A DNA stretch of 64,000 nucleotides from Bacillota bacterium (GTDB taxonomy: Bacteria; Bacillota; Clostridia; Acetivibrionales; JAEZXR01). Below, piece by piece: positions 1 through 9,400 of the stretch; within the stretch, counting starts at the first letter, position 1; each line of letters opens with the position of its first letter. The stretch covers positions 1 through 64,000 of the forward strand of contig JAEZXR010000110.1 of the NCBI GenBank assembly GCA_023419605.1. The letters are read 5' to 3'. A program made the translations under genes and the position numbers. The notes beneath the pieces are model-generated. The model had not been told where the DNA came from and did no database searches. It worked only from the letters and a program-made list of their open reading frames with translations.

Positions 1-208
1 CCCCCGTGGATATGGTTTTGTTTCTTGACAATTCAAAACTACCACATTTGGTCTACTTATGCCTTTGTTTTACCATCTTATTGGTAATACAATTATTTAC
101 TTTTCAATGCACAACACTAATAATTAAACTATAACTATATTAATGCTTACCTTTTTTAAATATTTAGTATATGCATATATTAATCCGGCAAACTGATAGG
201 GGAAATTT

Positions 209-1303
209 ATGAAAATATTGTACTTAGTCATTAATAACATTAAAAATTTCATCACAGTTCAAATGAGAATTTTTATAACAATGTATTTAGGACTAATTAT
301 AACATGCAGTTCGTTATTATTTCTATATTCATTAACTGTGGGCGAGCGTAAGGAATATGAGGAAAACTTTGGTTATAAGCAGAAAACATATACAATTTTG
401 TTAAACCAAAATAATGATTTACATAAAAAAAACAAACTTATAGAGCAGCTTTTAGATGGCTCCAATTTACCGCCTGTAAGCCAAATACTTTTAATTACTA
501 ATAATTATTCTGAAAGAATTAATCAGGTAGTAGGTATTCTATCGCATCGTCAGATATTTTATAATGAGGAAGGACGTTTTTTTAATCAGGATGATCAAAC
601 TAATTCCAAGGAAGTTATTATTCCTTGGGTTGGATTTTTTGATTATGGCAAAGGATTATCTCACATTGGAGATGAATTTTTTGTTGAAGATACAGGCTAT
701 AAAATTGTTGGAGTAGCGTCCGGTTGCCCAAATAAAACAATTTATATACCTCTTAAAACATACTTGAATAAAAAGTTTAGAATTGATTATGTTAGTATAA
801 CCTTTTCTAAACAGTTAAATTCAGTTACAGAAAAATTTTTTATAGATTTAATAAAAGGGTTAATTCCGAATGCTAAAATAGAAAACCCTCCTCCAGTAGA
901 TAAAACGGAATTAAATCAATTCCTTACGGGATTATTAATAATTATCTTAATGGTAACTTTATCAATAATTAATATTATAACATTATACAACTTTTGGATT
1001 AGAAGTAACATTAGATTATATTATATATATATTATTTGTGGTGCGACAAAGAAGCTTATTTATACTATAATTGGTATAGAAGCAGCGCTACTTAGTATCT
1101 CATCATTTATGATTGCACTTATAGTATTTTTATCTATAAATCCTTTACTCATAAACACCGGGATTAGCTTGCAGGTGCGTATTATAGATATTCTTGTTTG
1201 TCTCGTTATTATTCTAATAAGTATATTTATATCAGTAATAAATATACTTAGGAAAATTGGCAAATCGCTCGATTCATGCAAAATAAAATTAGGGGGTGAT
1301 TAA
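209..1303 (+). CDS. FtsX-type ABC transporter permease (first of pair)
   Basis: A 364-residue membrane protein with the MacB/FtsX permease layout: one N-terminal membrane segment (about residues 20-42), a large extracytoplasmic domain, and three C-terminal segments (about 236-262, 280-308 and 318-346). It starts at an ATG 6 nt after AGGGGA. The following gene overlaps it by 8 bp and the ATPase follows directly, so the three form one exporter operon. Such transporters usually move peptides, antibiotics or lipoproteins rather than sugars. The substrate cannot be read from the sequence, and no precursor peptide gene is visible in the 208 bases upstream. The gene is strikingly AT-rich with A/T-ending codons compared with genes beyond 4.3 kb, which suggests horizontal acquisition. 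Confidence 0.75.
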   Translation: MKILYLVINNIKNFITVQMRIFITMYLGLIITCSSLLFLYSLTVGERKEYEENFGYKQKTYTILLNQNNDLHKKNKLIEQLLDGSNLPPVSQILLITNNYSERINQVVGILSHRQIFYNEEGRFFNQDDQTNSKEVIIPWVGFFDYGKGLSHIGDEFFVEDTGYKIVGVASGCPNKTIYIPLKTYLNKKFRIDYVSITFSKQLNSVTEKFFIDLIKGLIPNAKIENPPPVDKTELNQFLTGLLIIILMVTLSIINIITLYNFWIRSNIRLYYIYIICGATKKLIYTIIGIEAALLSISSFMIALIVFLSINPLLINTGISLQVRIIDILVCLVIILISIFISVINILRKIGKSLDSCKIKLGGD

Positions 1304-2504
1304 TATTAGAGGGACTATTATTTTATCCATTAAAAAAATACTAGATAATAAATTTACAAATATCATTATAATTATGCAGATATTTGTTGCTCTACTTACG
1401 GTTAATATATTAGTAGGAAGAGTTCAGTATACATATTACTTAAAAAATATAATTGAAAATGGGAGTATATCAAAAGCGGTATACTTTTCACCTTCCCCCC
1501 AATTTGTTATTGGAGCTATGAATAACAACCAAACCATAAGTACAGACGAGAAAGTTAATTCTATAAGCAATATAGATCAAATCGGTAAGATTTATACAAC
1601 GAGATTGATTATGCCGCAAATAGATGCTGCAATTGAAGCATATGTTTATAATAATTCGATAATTAATTCTATTAAATTGCCTCTTTACAAGGGTAAGTGG
1701 TTTCCAAATGAGCAAATAAAAGATGATAGAATTCCAATAATATTAAGTTATTCTATGGCCAAATTTTTTAAAGTAGGTGATTTACTCCCTATCAAATACG
1801 TAGATAAAAACAATAATACAGGTGAAATGTATGCCCAAGTAATAGGAATTATGAATAATTCAAATTTCTTTTTAAGACTCGGAGCAGGCGGGAGTAAAAT
1901 GCAATTAAACCAAATTTTTTCTAGAAACCAGTTTTTCGCCATTATACCGTATACAAATATTAATACACGTATGCAAACTTTTGATCAGTTTGGCAGGATT
2001 CTCTTTATCAATAATGACGCTAATAGAAATGAAGCAATAGAGAAAGCTAAAAACATATTAATGAATTTAGGCCATACGGATACCATAGAAAACATGATAA
2101 GTAATTATTTACAATCAAACCATAAAAATATAATAATGCAAAGTGTTTTATCAATTCTTTTGCTAATGTTAGCAATATCAGGAGTAGGAGGAAGTAATGC
2201 ATTATTATTAATAAATCAGGAAAAGGAATTTGCAATATATTTTATGTGTGGTCTATCCTGGGGAAGATGTATACTAATAATTATTATAAGAAGCTCTGTG
2301 TTATTAATACTTCCATTAATTTTGTCAAGTATTGCTACTAATGCATTGTATTGGACACTATTTGGAGAAAATATGATAATCAATGTTTATAATATAGGTA
2401 TATCAGTTGCATTTGTCATCTTTATATATTTTATTTCTTCACTAAGTCAATTAATCGCTTTTTATAAAACTAGTCCAATATCAATTATAAGGAGGTGGAT
2501 ATAA
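1296..2504 (+). CDS. FtsX-type ABC transporter permease (second of pair)
   Basis: A 402-residue permease of the same architecture: N-terminal membrane segment at about residues 20-42, an extracytoplasmic MacB-like periplasmic core domain, and three C-terminal membrane segments (about 280-306, 325-350 and 365-388). The two permeases probably form a heterodimer with the ATPase encoded next. The start is uncertain. The GTG at 1296 lies inside a near-perfect ribosome-binding sequence (AGGGGGTGAT, 1291-1300), while an in-frame ATT at 1305 has ideal spacing. No ATG lies nearby. It overlaps the upstream gene by 8 bp. It shares the AT-rich composition of the whole exporter operon. Confidence 0.72.
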   Translation: MINIRGTIILSIKKILDNKFTNIIIIMQIFVALLTVNILVGRVQYTYYLKNIIENGSISKAVYFSPSPQFVIGAMNNNQTISTDEKVNSISNIDQIGKIYTTRLIMPQIDAAIEAYVYNNSIINSIKLPLYKGKWFPNEQIKDDRIPIILSYSMAKFFKVGDLLPIKYVDKNNNTGEMYAQVIGIMNNSNFFLRLGAGGSKMQLNQIFSRNQFFAIIPYTNINTRMQTFDQFGRILFINNDANRNEAIEKAKNILMNLGHTDTIENMISNYLQSNHKNIIMQSVLSILLLMLAISGVGGSNALLLINQEKEFAIYFMCGLSWGRCILIIIIRSSVLLILPLILSSIATNALYWTLFGENMIINVYNIGISVAFVIFIYFISSLSQLIAFYKTSPISIIRRWI

Positions 2505-3182
2505 ATGGGTTATATTAAATTAATAAATCTTCAAAAAAAATATAATATTGATTTACCATCTGAAGTACATGCTTTACGTGGAATTAACCTGGAAATTGAA
2601 AAAGGCGAAATGATTGCTATTATGGGTATTTCAGGTTCAGGTAAATCTACCCTTCTCCATATTTTGGGCTGCTTGGATGTTTATACATCAGGTGATTATT
2701 ACCTTGAAAATGAAAAAATCGATTCAAAAAACAGTTCTCAACTTGCATTGATAAGAAATAAAAGAATTGGTTTTGTTTTACAAGAATATGGACTATTATT
2801 AAATAGAACTGTATATGAAAATATATCTGTTCCTTTACTTCTTGGGAAAACTAATTATACAAAAATAAATCAATTATGTAGAAATGTAGCAGGTGAACTT
2901 GGAATAGAAAATCTTTTAATGAGAAAAGTTGACCAGTTGTCAGGAGGCCAAAAACAAAGAGTTGCTATTGCTAGGGCAATAATAAATGAACCAGAATTAA
3001 TTTTAGCAGATGAACCAACAGGAGCGTTAGATACAAAGACAGCAAGCGAAATTATGCAAATCCTTTTAAACCTTAATAAATTAGGAAAAACAATTGTTAT
3101 TGTTACGCATGATAAGCATATAGCTTCATTATGCACTAAGCAAATATTTATAAAAGATGGGTTAATATATGAACAAGAATAA
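2505..3182 (+). CDS. ABC transporter ATPase, LolD/MacB type
   Basis: A 225-residue nucleotide-binding subunit that powers the two FtsX-type permeases encoded upstream. All motifs are visible in order: Walker A GISGSGKST (about residue 41), Q-loop in VLQEYG (about 90), signature LSGGQKQR (about 145), Walker B LILADEPTG (about 165) and H-loop VTHDKH (about 200). Length and motif wording match the LolD/MacB/YknY family. The start ATG directly abuts the permease stop codon and follows GGAGGT by 8 nt, giving tight translational coupling. AT-rich like its two partners. Role inferred: export or immunity for an unknown compound. Confidence 0.88.
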   Translation: MGYIKLINLQKKYNIDLPSEVHALRGINLEIEKGEMIAIMGISGSGKSTLLHILGCLDVYTSGDYYLENEKIDSKNSSQLALIRNKRIGFVLQEYGLLLNRTVYENISVPLLLGKTNYTKINQLCRNVAGELGIENLLMRKVDQLSGGQKQRVAIARAIINEPELILADEPTGALDTKTASEIMQILLNLNKLGKTIVIVTHDKHIASLCTKQIFIKDGLIYEQE

Positions 3183-3329
3183 CATAACTCTAAATATTAT
3201 TAAATGGAGCATCTATTTGACAGGGTAAAGTGGGAATGTACTGTATTTGATGTAAGCGCTTCAACATATAGCGTAAGTGCAATACTAAATATATTAAGAA
3301 CCTGTTCCGGGTGTATGAACGACTGAACG

Positions 3330-3380
3330 ATCTCCTCCTTGCAAGAATAAGAAATCATGAATGCTGAGGAGGAGATTTTT
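3330..3380 (+). terminator. Hairpin followed by T run after ABC operon
   Basis: A 9-bp perfect stem, ATCTCCTCC (3330-3338) with GGAGGAGAT (3368-3376), has a 29-nt loop and runs into TTTTT. It lies about 150 nt after the ATPase stop. It could end the ABC operon transcript or be part of the left end of the IS21-type remnant that follows. The long loop makes terminator function uncertain. Confidence 0.4.
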
Positions 3381-3468
3381 ATGTAAACGGTGCTAAAATA
3401 TCCATAAACAACGGTTGAAAATCCCCCCACAAAAAACGTACTCTTCCCTAAGGGAGGAGACGAAAGAA

Positions 3469-3774
3469 ATGATAGATTGTGAGGAATTCCTTATGATTCA
3501 AGCGATGAAAAACAAAGGGATGTCCATTACACAGATTGCTACTGAAATGGACGTTGATAGAAAAACGGTTTCCAAATGGCTTAAGGCCAACAAACTACCC
3601 CAATACAGTGTCCGCAAACCTGTCCAATCAAAGATTGGGCCTTTTAAGGAATATATTAAAGCCCGCATGGAGGAGGGGTGTGTCAATGCAGTCGGTATCC
3701 TTGATGAGATCCTTGCCCAGGGGTATTGCGGTAAAATCACCATCTTCAGGGAATTCATAAAACTCCACAGATAA
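3469..3774 (+). pseudogene. istA: Truncated IS21-family transposase (IstA N-terminus)
   Basis: An open frame of 101 codons begins at an ATG 9 nt after AGGGAGGAGA. It encodes the N-terminal helix-turn-helix of an IS21-type IstA transposase (ITQIATEMDVDRKTVSKWLK) and the following linker (about residues 60-95, GPFKEYIKARMEEG). Full IstA proteins are about 400-500 residues with a DDE catalytic core. Here the reading frame stops after the DNA-binding region, and no core or istB helper ATPase follows. The element is therefore a decayed fragment. An in-frame TTG start at 3415 is possible but has no good ribosome-binding site. The fragment marks the right edge of the AT-rich acquired exporter genes. 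Confidence 0.75.
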
Positions 3775-4291
3775 AATTGAGGCTCAGACTAAATAATATA
3801 AATCTTTTCAATTCCTACATGCCCTCCAATCATAATCTTCATATTCTTAAATCCTCTCATTGCAACTCTACTATGCTTTCTATAAATATACAATAGGATG
3901 CCAACAACATTTCAAAAAAACCTCGCTATAATACTGGGTAATGGTCACATCCTGTTCCCAATCGCACAATAAAATACAAATAATGATAGAAACTAGCCTA
4001 CCTTAACCAGTCAATTGAAGCCACCCCTGGAAGAACCGGAAGCAGCATTAGAACCTGTTAGGGCCAAATCCCCGGACCCAGGCAAGGAGGGGGCCGCCGG
4101 GGGAAACTCTGCCGACTGAACATGGTTCCCCCGGCGCTGCATCGACCGCTCCAGAGGCATACCCAAAAAGCCCAAAATAAATACCCTAAAATAACTCTCC
4201 TAGGACACGCAAAAGGAATCCCTCAACAAACAATCCCCCCCAGAATGTATTTAATTGTATATAATCATATATTAAGCGAAATTAATTTAAC
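3775..4291. other. Non-coding gap between IS remnant and metF
   Basis: About 500 bases with no convincing gene on either strand. Composition changes abruptly from AT-rich to a GC-rich, purine/pyrimidine-skewed patch at about 4020-4150, then back to AT-rich. It holds the 11-bp GC hairpin listed separately and leads into the metF promoter. Probably the scar of insertion and deletion events around the IS21 fragment. Confidence 0.5.
4095..4136. repeat. Perfect GC-rich inverted repeat
   Basis: CGCCGGGGGAA (4095-4105) pairs perfectly with TTCCCCCGGCG (4126-4136) across a 20-nt loop. There is no T run after it, so it is not a typical terminator. Its extreme G+C contrasts with the surrounding AT-rich sequence. 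Confidence 0.6.
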
Positions 4292-4319
4292 TTGACAGCA
4301 TTTCCACGCATGCTATAAT
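4292..4319 (+). promoter_or_regulatory. Vegetative (sigma-A type) promoter of metF
   Basis: A perfect TTGACA (4292-4297) and a perfect TATAAT (4314-4319) are separated by 16 bp, about 50 nt before the metF start codon. No S-box or T-box leader fits between promoter and gene. Confidence 0.85.
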
Positions 4320-4368
4320 ATTTTTAACAGATATATGAGAGATATTATGAATGGAGGTAGAGATTGAT

Positions 4369-5253
4369 ATGAAAATAATCGACCTATTCAGAAATAAGAA
4401 ACCTGTCATCTCCTTTGAAATTTTCCCTCCAAAGATGGACACTCCCTTGGAGTCCATTTACAGTACTTTGGAACAGTTTAAGGAACTGAATCCGGATTTC
4501 ATCAGCGTTACCTACGGAGCTGGAGGAAGCGCAAAGGACAGGACCATCGAAATCGCATCCAAAGTCAAAAAAGACTACGGAATCGAAGCTCTGGCCCATT
4601 TTACCTGTGTAGGCCATACAAAGGAAGAAATCGACAGCATGCTCGAAAAGCTAAAGGAATGCGGCCTGGAAAACATCCTCGCACTGCGGGGAGACCCTCC
4701 GGCCAACCAGCCTGATTTTGATTTCAGTAAAAACGTTTACCGCTATGCCAACGAACTGATTCACCATGTGAGAAGTAAAGGTGATAATTTTTGCGTTGCT
4801 GCGGCTGCTTATGTAGAGGGTCATGTGGACTGCAACCGTTTGAGGACGGATATGGAAAACCTGAAGAAAAAAGTAGATGAAGGTGTGGATTTTCTGGTAA
4901 CGCAGCTGTTCTTTGACAACAGGCTGTTTTATGATTTTCTGGATAAAGCGGTTTCCCACGGTATCACCTGCCCCGTGACGCCAGGGATCATGCCCATTTT
5001 TAAGGCCGACCAAATCAAACGCATTACTTCCCTTTGCGGTGCGTCGCTCCCGGCAAAGCTGGTTCTGATGATGGACAAGTTCCAGGACAATCCGGAAGAT
5101 ATGCGTAAGGCCGGGGTGGAATATGCAGCACTGCAGATTCGGGACCTAGTTGAAAACGGCGTGGATGGCATTCATCTTCTCACTATGAACCGCCCAAAAT
5201 CCACGAAGGAAATATTGGGAAACAGCGGCTTATTTAAAGATATCCGTAAATAA
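4369..5253 (+). CDS. metF: Methylenetetrahydrofolate reductase
   Basis: A 294-residue TIM-barrel flavoprotein that reduces 5,10-methylene-THF to 5-methyl-THF for methionine synthesis; in acetogenic Clostridia the same family serves the methyl branch of the Wood-Ljungdahl pathway. The N-terminal catalytic motif SFEIFPPK with Glu at about residue 17 is present. FAD-binding segments such as NILALRGDPP and TQLFFDN follow, and length is normal for MetF. The ATG at 4369 is chosen because GGAGGT (4353-4358) sits 10 nt upstream. An in-frame ATG at 4351 lies before that site. The gene is monocistronic, between its own promoter and a strong hairpin. No metV or acs genes are adjacent, so a methionine-pathway role is the simpler reading. 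Confidence 0.93.
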   Translation: MKIIDLFRNKKPVISFEIFPPKMDTPLESIYSTLEQFKELNPDFISVTYGAGGSAKDRTIEIASKVKKDYGIEALAHFTCVGHTKEEIDSMLEKLKECGLENILALRGDPPANQPDFDFSKNVYRYANELIHHVRSKGDNFCVAAAAYVEGHVDCNRLRTDMENLKKKVDEGVDFLVTQLFFDNRLFYDFLDKAVSHGITCPVTPGIMPIFKADQIKRITSLCGASLPAKLVLMMDKFQDNPEDMRKAGVEYAALQIRDLVENGVDGIHLLTMNRPKSTKEILGNSGLFKDIRK

Positions 5254-5271
5254 GATGCCGTACCATACCTT

Positions 5272-5311
5272 AAAGGCCGCTATCCGACAGAACCATCGGA
5301 TAGCGGCCTTT
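5272..5311. terminator. Bidirectional hairpin between metF and prsA
   Basis: A 16-bp perfect stem, 5272-5287 with 5296-5311, and an 8-nt loop lie between the convergent metF (+) and prsA (-) genes. The stem itself begins AAAGG and ends CCTTT, giving short T runs on both strands. Confidence 0.85.
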
Positions 5312-5330
5312 AACCTGCACAGCTAAACTT

Positions 5331-6341
5331 TTATATTACGACAATGGAGTCATATACCTTCTGGTTTTTAACTACATTGTACTTTACGTCTTTTTTATAC
5401 TCGTCGATAACGGCTGAATATTTTGTATAAACAGCTTCACCCTTCAAGCTTTCTTTTACTTCTTCATATGTTGGCTTCTTCATAACATGATAGCCATACT
5501 CGCTCTTTACAATTGCCGTATCTCCAGGCTTTGCGCTGAAAGACCAATCTTCGAATTCCTTTACCATTTCCCCTCTACCCAGGGTATACTGTCCGGCATT
5601 TTCCTTTGATCCAGGATCTTCCGAGTACTGTTTTGCCAGTTCCTTCATGTCGCCGCCGGCTTTAACCTTTTCAAAAACTTCATCTGCTTTTTTCTTGGCT
5701 TCTGCCTGTTTATCTTCCGGCAACGGCTTTTTATCCGCATCCACAGTTGAAATCAGGATATGCCTGACTGTAACTTTATCAGCGTTCTCTACACTTTCAT
5801 AGGCTTTTTTGTAATCGTCTTCCGTTGGCTGAATCTTTTGCTGTTCCTGGCTTGTATACTTTTGTACCAGTGTCAGGTCTCTCGCAATGGTTTTATATTG
5901 ATTTACTGTTATACCATAGAGTTGTTTCAACTGTTTGTCAGCTTCCATCCTACCCATGGTCTTTACCTGTTCATCAATGGATTTGTTGATGTTATCCACT
6001 TCCGTTTTTTCCAGCTTTACATTGTTTTCTTTTGCTTTGATCTGCTGAATTTTGTAACTCTGTGCCTCTTCAAGAGCACGTGTTTTGGCTTTTTCCTTCG
6101 CATCTACCCCATCAATCTTTGAATTCCAAAAAGCATTTGTATCCCCGCCTGATGCAGACACGGTCTGTTCCATTTCGTTTTTAATAGATCCGAGAAAGAA
6201 ATTATACTCCGCTTTAGTGATTTTTTCTCCCCCGACCTTTGCTACATAATCATTTGAACTACTCCAGTACACTGCACCTCCTATGCCTATTACAGCTACA
6301 AGGACAATAGCAGCGATAATTAAAAGCACCTTGTTTCTCAA
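5331..6341 (-). CDS. prsA: PrsA-like membrane-anchored peptidyl-prolyl isomerase
   Basis: A 336-residue extracytoplasmic foldase. It has an N-terminal membrane segment (about residues 4-27), a SurA/PrsA-like helical chaperone region (about 35-190) and a parvulin-type rotamase domain (about 195-295) that starts VTVRHILIST and includes YSEDPGSKENAG and the terminal YGYHVMK motif. It assists folding of exported proteins, relevant here given the many secreted SLH proteins in the window. Unlike Bacillus PrsA, there is no lipobox cysteine after the hydrophobic stretch, so it is probably held by an uncleaved N-terminal helix. The start is TTG, 8 nt after AAGGAG. It is the last gene of the purR-to-prsA series and lies 100 bp after mfd. 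Confidence 0.85.
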   Translation of the reverse strand: MRNKVLLIIAAIVLVAVIGIGGAVYWSSSNDYVAKVGGEKITKAEYNFFLGSIKNEMEQTVSASGGDTNAFWNSKIDGVDAKEKAKTRALEEAQSYKIQQIKAKENNVKLEKTEVDNINKSIDEQVKTMGRMEADKQLKQLYGITVNQYKTIARDLTLVQKYTSQEQQKIQPTEDDYKKAYESVENADKVTVRHILISTVDADKKPLPEDKQAEAKKKADEVFEKVKAGGDMKELAKQYSEDPGSKENAGQYTLGRGEMVKEFEDWSFSAKPGDTAIVKSEYGYHVMKKPTYEEVKESLKGEAVYTKYSAVIDEYKKDVKYNVVKNQKVYDSIVVI

Positions 6342-6441
6342 TTCTATCTCTCCTTACTCTACAGTAGTTTTCTTTATTCATCCTTCTCTTTTAAGAGTTT
6401 GCATTCAATAAAAAGTTGAATAAATTCAATTCTATTATAAT

Positions 6442-9400
6442 TCATTCCCGACCGCTCTGCAAATTATTAATGTCCTGTAATAAAATCTTAATATTTTCCA
6501 GTAATTCGCTCCGGTTCAGGCTGGCAATTTTGTATGTCACATAGGGTGTACTGCTGGCTGTGAAAAGCAGCGTTCTCCGGTATTTGTCCATTAATTTCCC
6601 CAGTACGTCGAGTTTCACATCATTATTATTCCGGTACTGCAGTATAACAGCTCCGTTTTTCTCTTGCAGGGAGGAAAAACCACAGGCCCTCGCCAATGTT
6701 TTGATGTGAGCGATCTGTACCAGATTCCGAACTGCGGCAGGCATATCGCCATAGCGGTCCGTCAGCTCATCCTCTACATCCAGCACGTCCTGTTCGTCCT
6801 GTATGGAGGCAATTCTTTTGTACATTTCGATCTTCTGGCTCTCGGAGTTGATATAGCTGTCATCAATGTATGCACTAACGTTGATATCAATAGTGACTTC
6901 CAGCTCCCTTTCCCGCATGGATTCACCGCTCAATTCCCTCACAGCTTCGTCCAGAAGCTTGCAGTACATGTCATAGCCCACCGACTCCATATGTCCATGC
7001 TGTTCCGGTCCCAAAAGATTTCCGGCCCCACGGATTTCCAGATCTCGCATGGCAATTTTAAAGCCGGAGCCGAATTCCGTAAACTCCTTAATGGCCTGAA
7101 GTCTTTTTTCCGCAATCTCCGATAAAACCTTATCCTTTTTATACGTAATATAGGCGTAGGCCAACCGGTTGGAGCGGCCGACTCTTCCCCGAATCTGATA
7201 AAGCTGGGAAAGCCCCATCCGATCAGCATCTTCAACGATAATGGTATTCACATTGGGCATATCCAACCCCGATTCGATGATGGTCGTACAAATCAGGATA
7301 TCATAGTCGCCATTAATGAAATTATTCATAATGGTTTCCAATTGGCCTTCTGCCATCTGTCCGTGGGCCACCTCAATCCGTGCATCCGGCACCAGTGCTT
7401 GGAGCTCCGTAGCTTTGAGTTGTATGGACCGAACCCGGTTATACAGGTAGAATACCTGACCTTTCCGGCTCATCTCCCGGGTTATGGCATCCCGTACCAC
7501 ATCTGCATTGTATTCCATTACATAGGTTTGCACCGGGTATCTTTCCTCCGGCGGATCCTCCAGGACACTGATATCCCGGATTCCTACCAGCGACATGTGA
7601 AGCGTTCGGGGAATGGGTGTGGCTGTCAAGGTCAGGCTGTCTACATTGGCCTTCATATTTTTAAGCTTTTCCTTGTGAGTCACTCCGAAACGCTGCTCTT
7701 CATCCACAACCAGCAGTCCCAGATCATTGAACTGGATATCCTTTTGCAGCAGCCGGTGGGTTCCTACCAAAACATCGATGTTTCCCGCCTTTACATCCTT
7801 AAGGATCTGCTTTTGATCTGCAGCCGTCCGGAAGCGGCTGATGACGTCTACCTTTACGGGGAAATCCTTCATCCTCTCCTTGAAATTGCTGAAGTGCTGC
7901 TGTGCCAGTATGGTGGTAGGCACCAGGTAAGCCGCTTGCTTTCCGTCCATGGCCGCTTTGAATATGGCACGAATCGCAACCTCCGTCTTTCCATAGCCCA
8001 CATCACCGCACAACAGCCGGTCCATAGGCCGGTCGGATTCCATATCCGCCTTTATTTCCTCGATGCATTTGAGTTGGTCCTCGGTTTCCTCGTAAGGGAA
8101 TGCTTCTTCAAACTCCTTCTGCCATACAGTATCGTCAGAGAAAGCAAATCCTTTCTGGGTTCTTCGCTGGGCGTACAGTTTGACCAGTTCCCCGGCCAAT
8201 TCCCGCAGAGACTCCTTGACCCTGCTTTTGGCTTTTACCCAGTCGGTGCCACCCAGCTTACTGAGTTTGGGAGTTTTGCCCTCAGTCCCGATGTATTTTT
8301 GTATCAGGTCCAACTGATTGGTAGGAATATAGATAAATCCATCATCCTGATACCGTATTTTCAGGTAATCCCTCTTCACACTGTCCACGACCAGCTGCTG
8401 AATGCCCACATACTGACCGATTCCATGCGTTTGATGCACGACGTAGTCTCCGAGGCTCAAATCCGTGAAGGCCTTAATCTTGTTTCCTTCCTTTTTACCC
8501 GCAGCCCTCCGAGCCTTTCTTCCCTGACCGAAGACCTCCTTGTCACTGACGACTACCAATCCGATGCCTGGATATTCAAAGCCCTTGTTGAGGCTTCCCC
8601 GGGTGATAAAGACCTGTCCCCGGGGAGGTATCTCTCCATACTCCTCTGAGTACACCGACTCCACCGCTTTATCCGCCAGTTCCTGGGCAAGCCGCTGTCC
8701 CCGTCCCCGGGTCCCCGCCAGCACGATAATCCGATGGTCTTTTTCCTTCCAATGTTTGATATCTTCAATCAACAGTTCGAGATGGCCCTGGTAGGAGTTC
8801 ATCACCCGGGATACCACACTGAAGTTTTTACTTTCCCTGATTCTACTGCCGGAAACAGGCATGGTACTTAAATAGACGGTTTTCCTGTCCTCCAGGTTTT
8901 CCTGCAAAGCCTCAAAATCAAAGTCCAGATCAAAGCTGGCCGGAAGGAGGCTTCCTTTTTCCAGCATGGTTTTACAGGATTCATGGTGCTCCAAAATCAC
9001 GTTTTCTATCCGCTGCTTCACCCGTACCAATTCATCCACGAAAACCAACAGTTCCGATGAATCCTTTATGTAATCCAAAAGAGTATTGGGCGTTTCTATG
9101 ATATAGGGTATAAATCTGTCCATACCGGGAAAATAGTGGTCACTCCCGAGACGGTCAATGTCTCCCTGTATTTTGTTTTTAATTTGATTTACGTACTCTT
9201 TACCGTTCTTTTCCCGAACCTGCCTTGTATATTGTTCCAGATCCCGGTTGATTTTTTCAATGATTGCCTTTTTCCGCTTTGCTTCATAGATCACTTCACG
9301 GGCCGGAATCATCCGCGCTTCTTCCACCCGGTCGATGGAACGCTGCGACAATACATCAAAGTTTCGGATAGAATCAATTTCATCGTCGAACAGTTCCATA

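Noticed and set aside
3217..3222. TTGACA as a promoter for the transposase fragment
   Set aside because: No acceptable -10 at 16-18 bp, and the gene is broken.
4320..4368. S-box or T-box leader for metF
   Set aside because: Only about 45 nt lie between the promoter and the start codon, too short for either structure.
7342..8649. 435-codon open frame on the plus strand
   Set aside because: Entirely antisense to mfd; no ribosome-binding site and no recognisable domain. A shadow of GC-balanced coding sequence.
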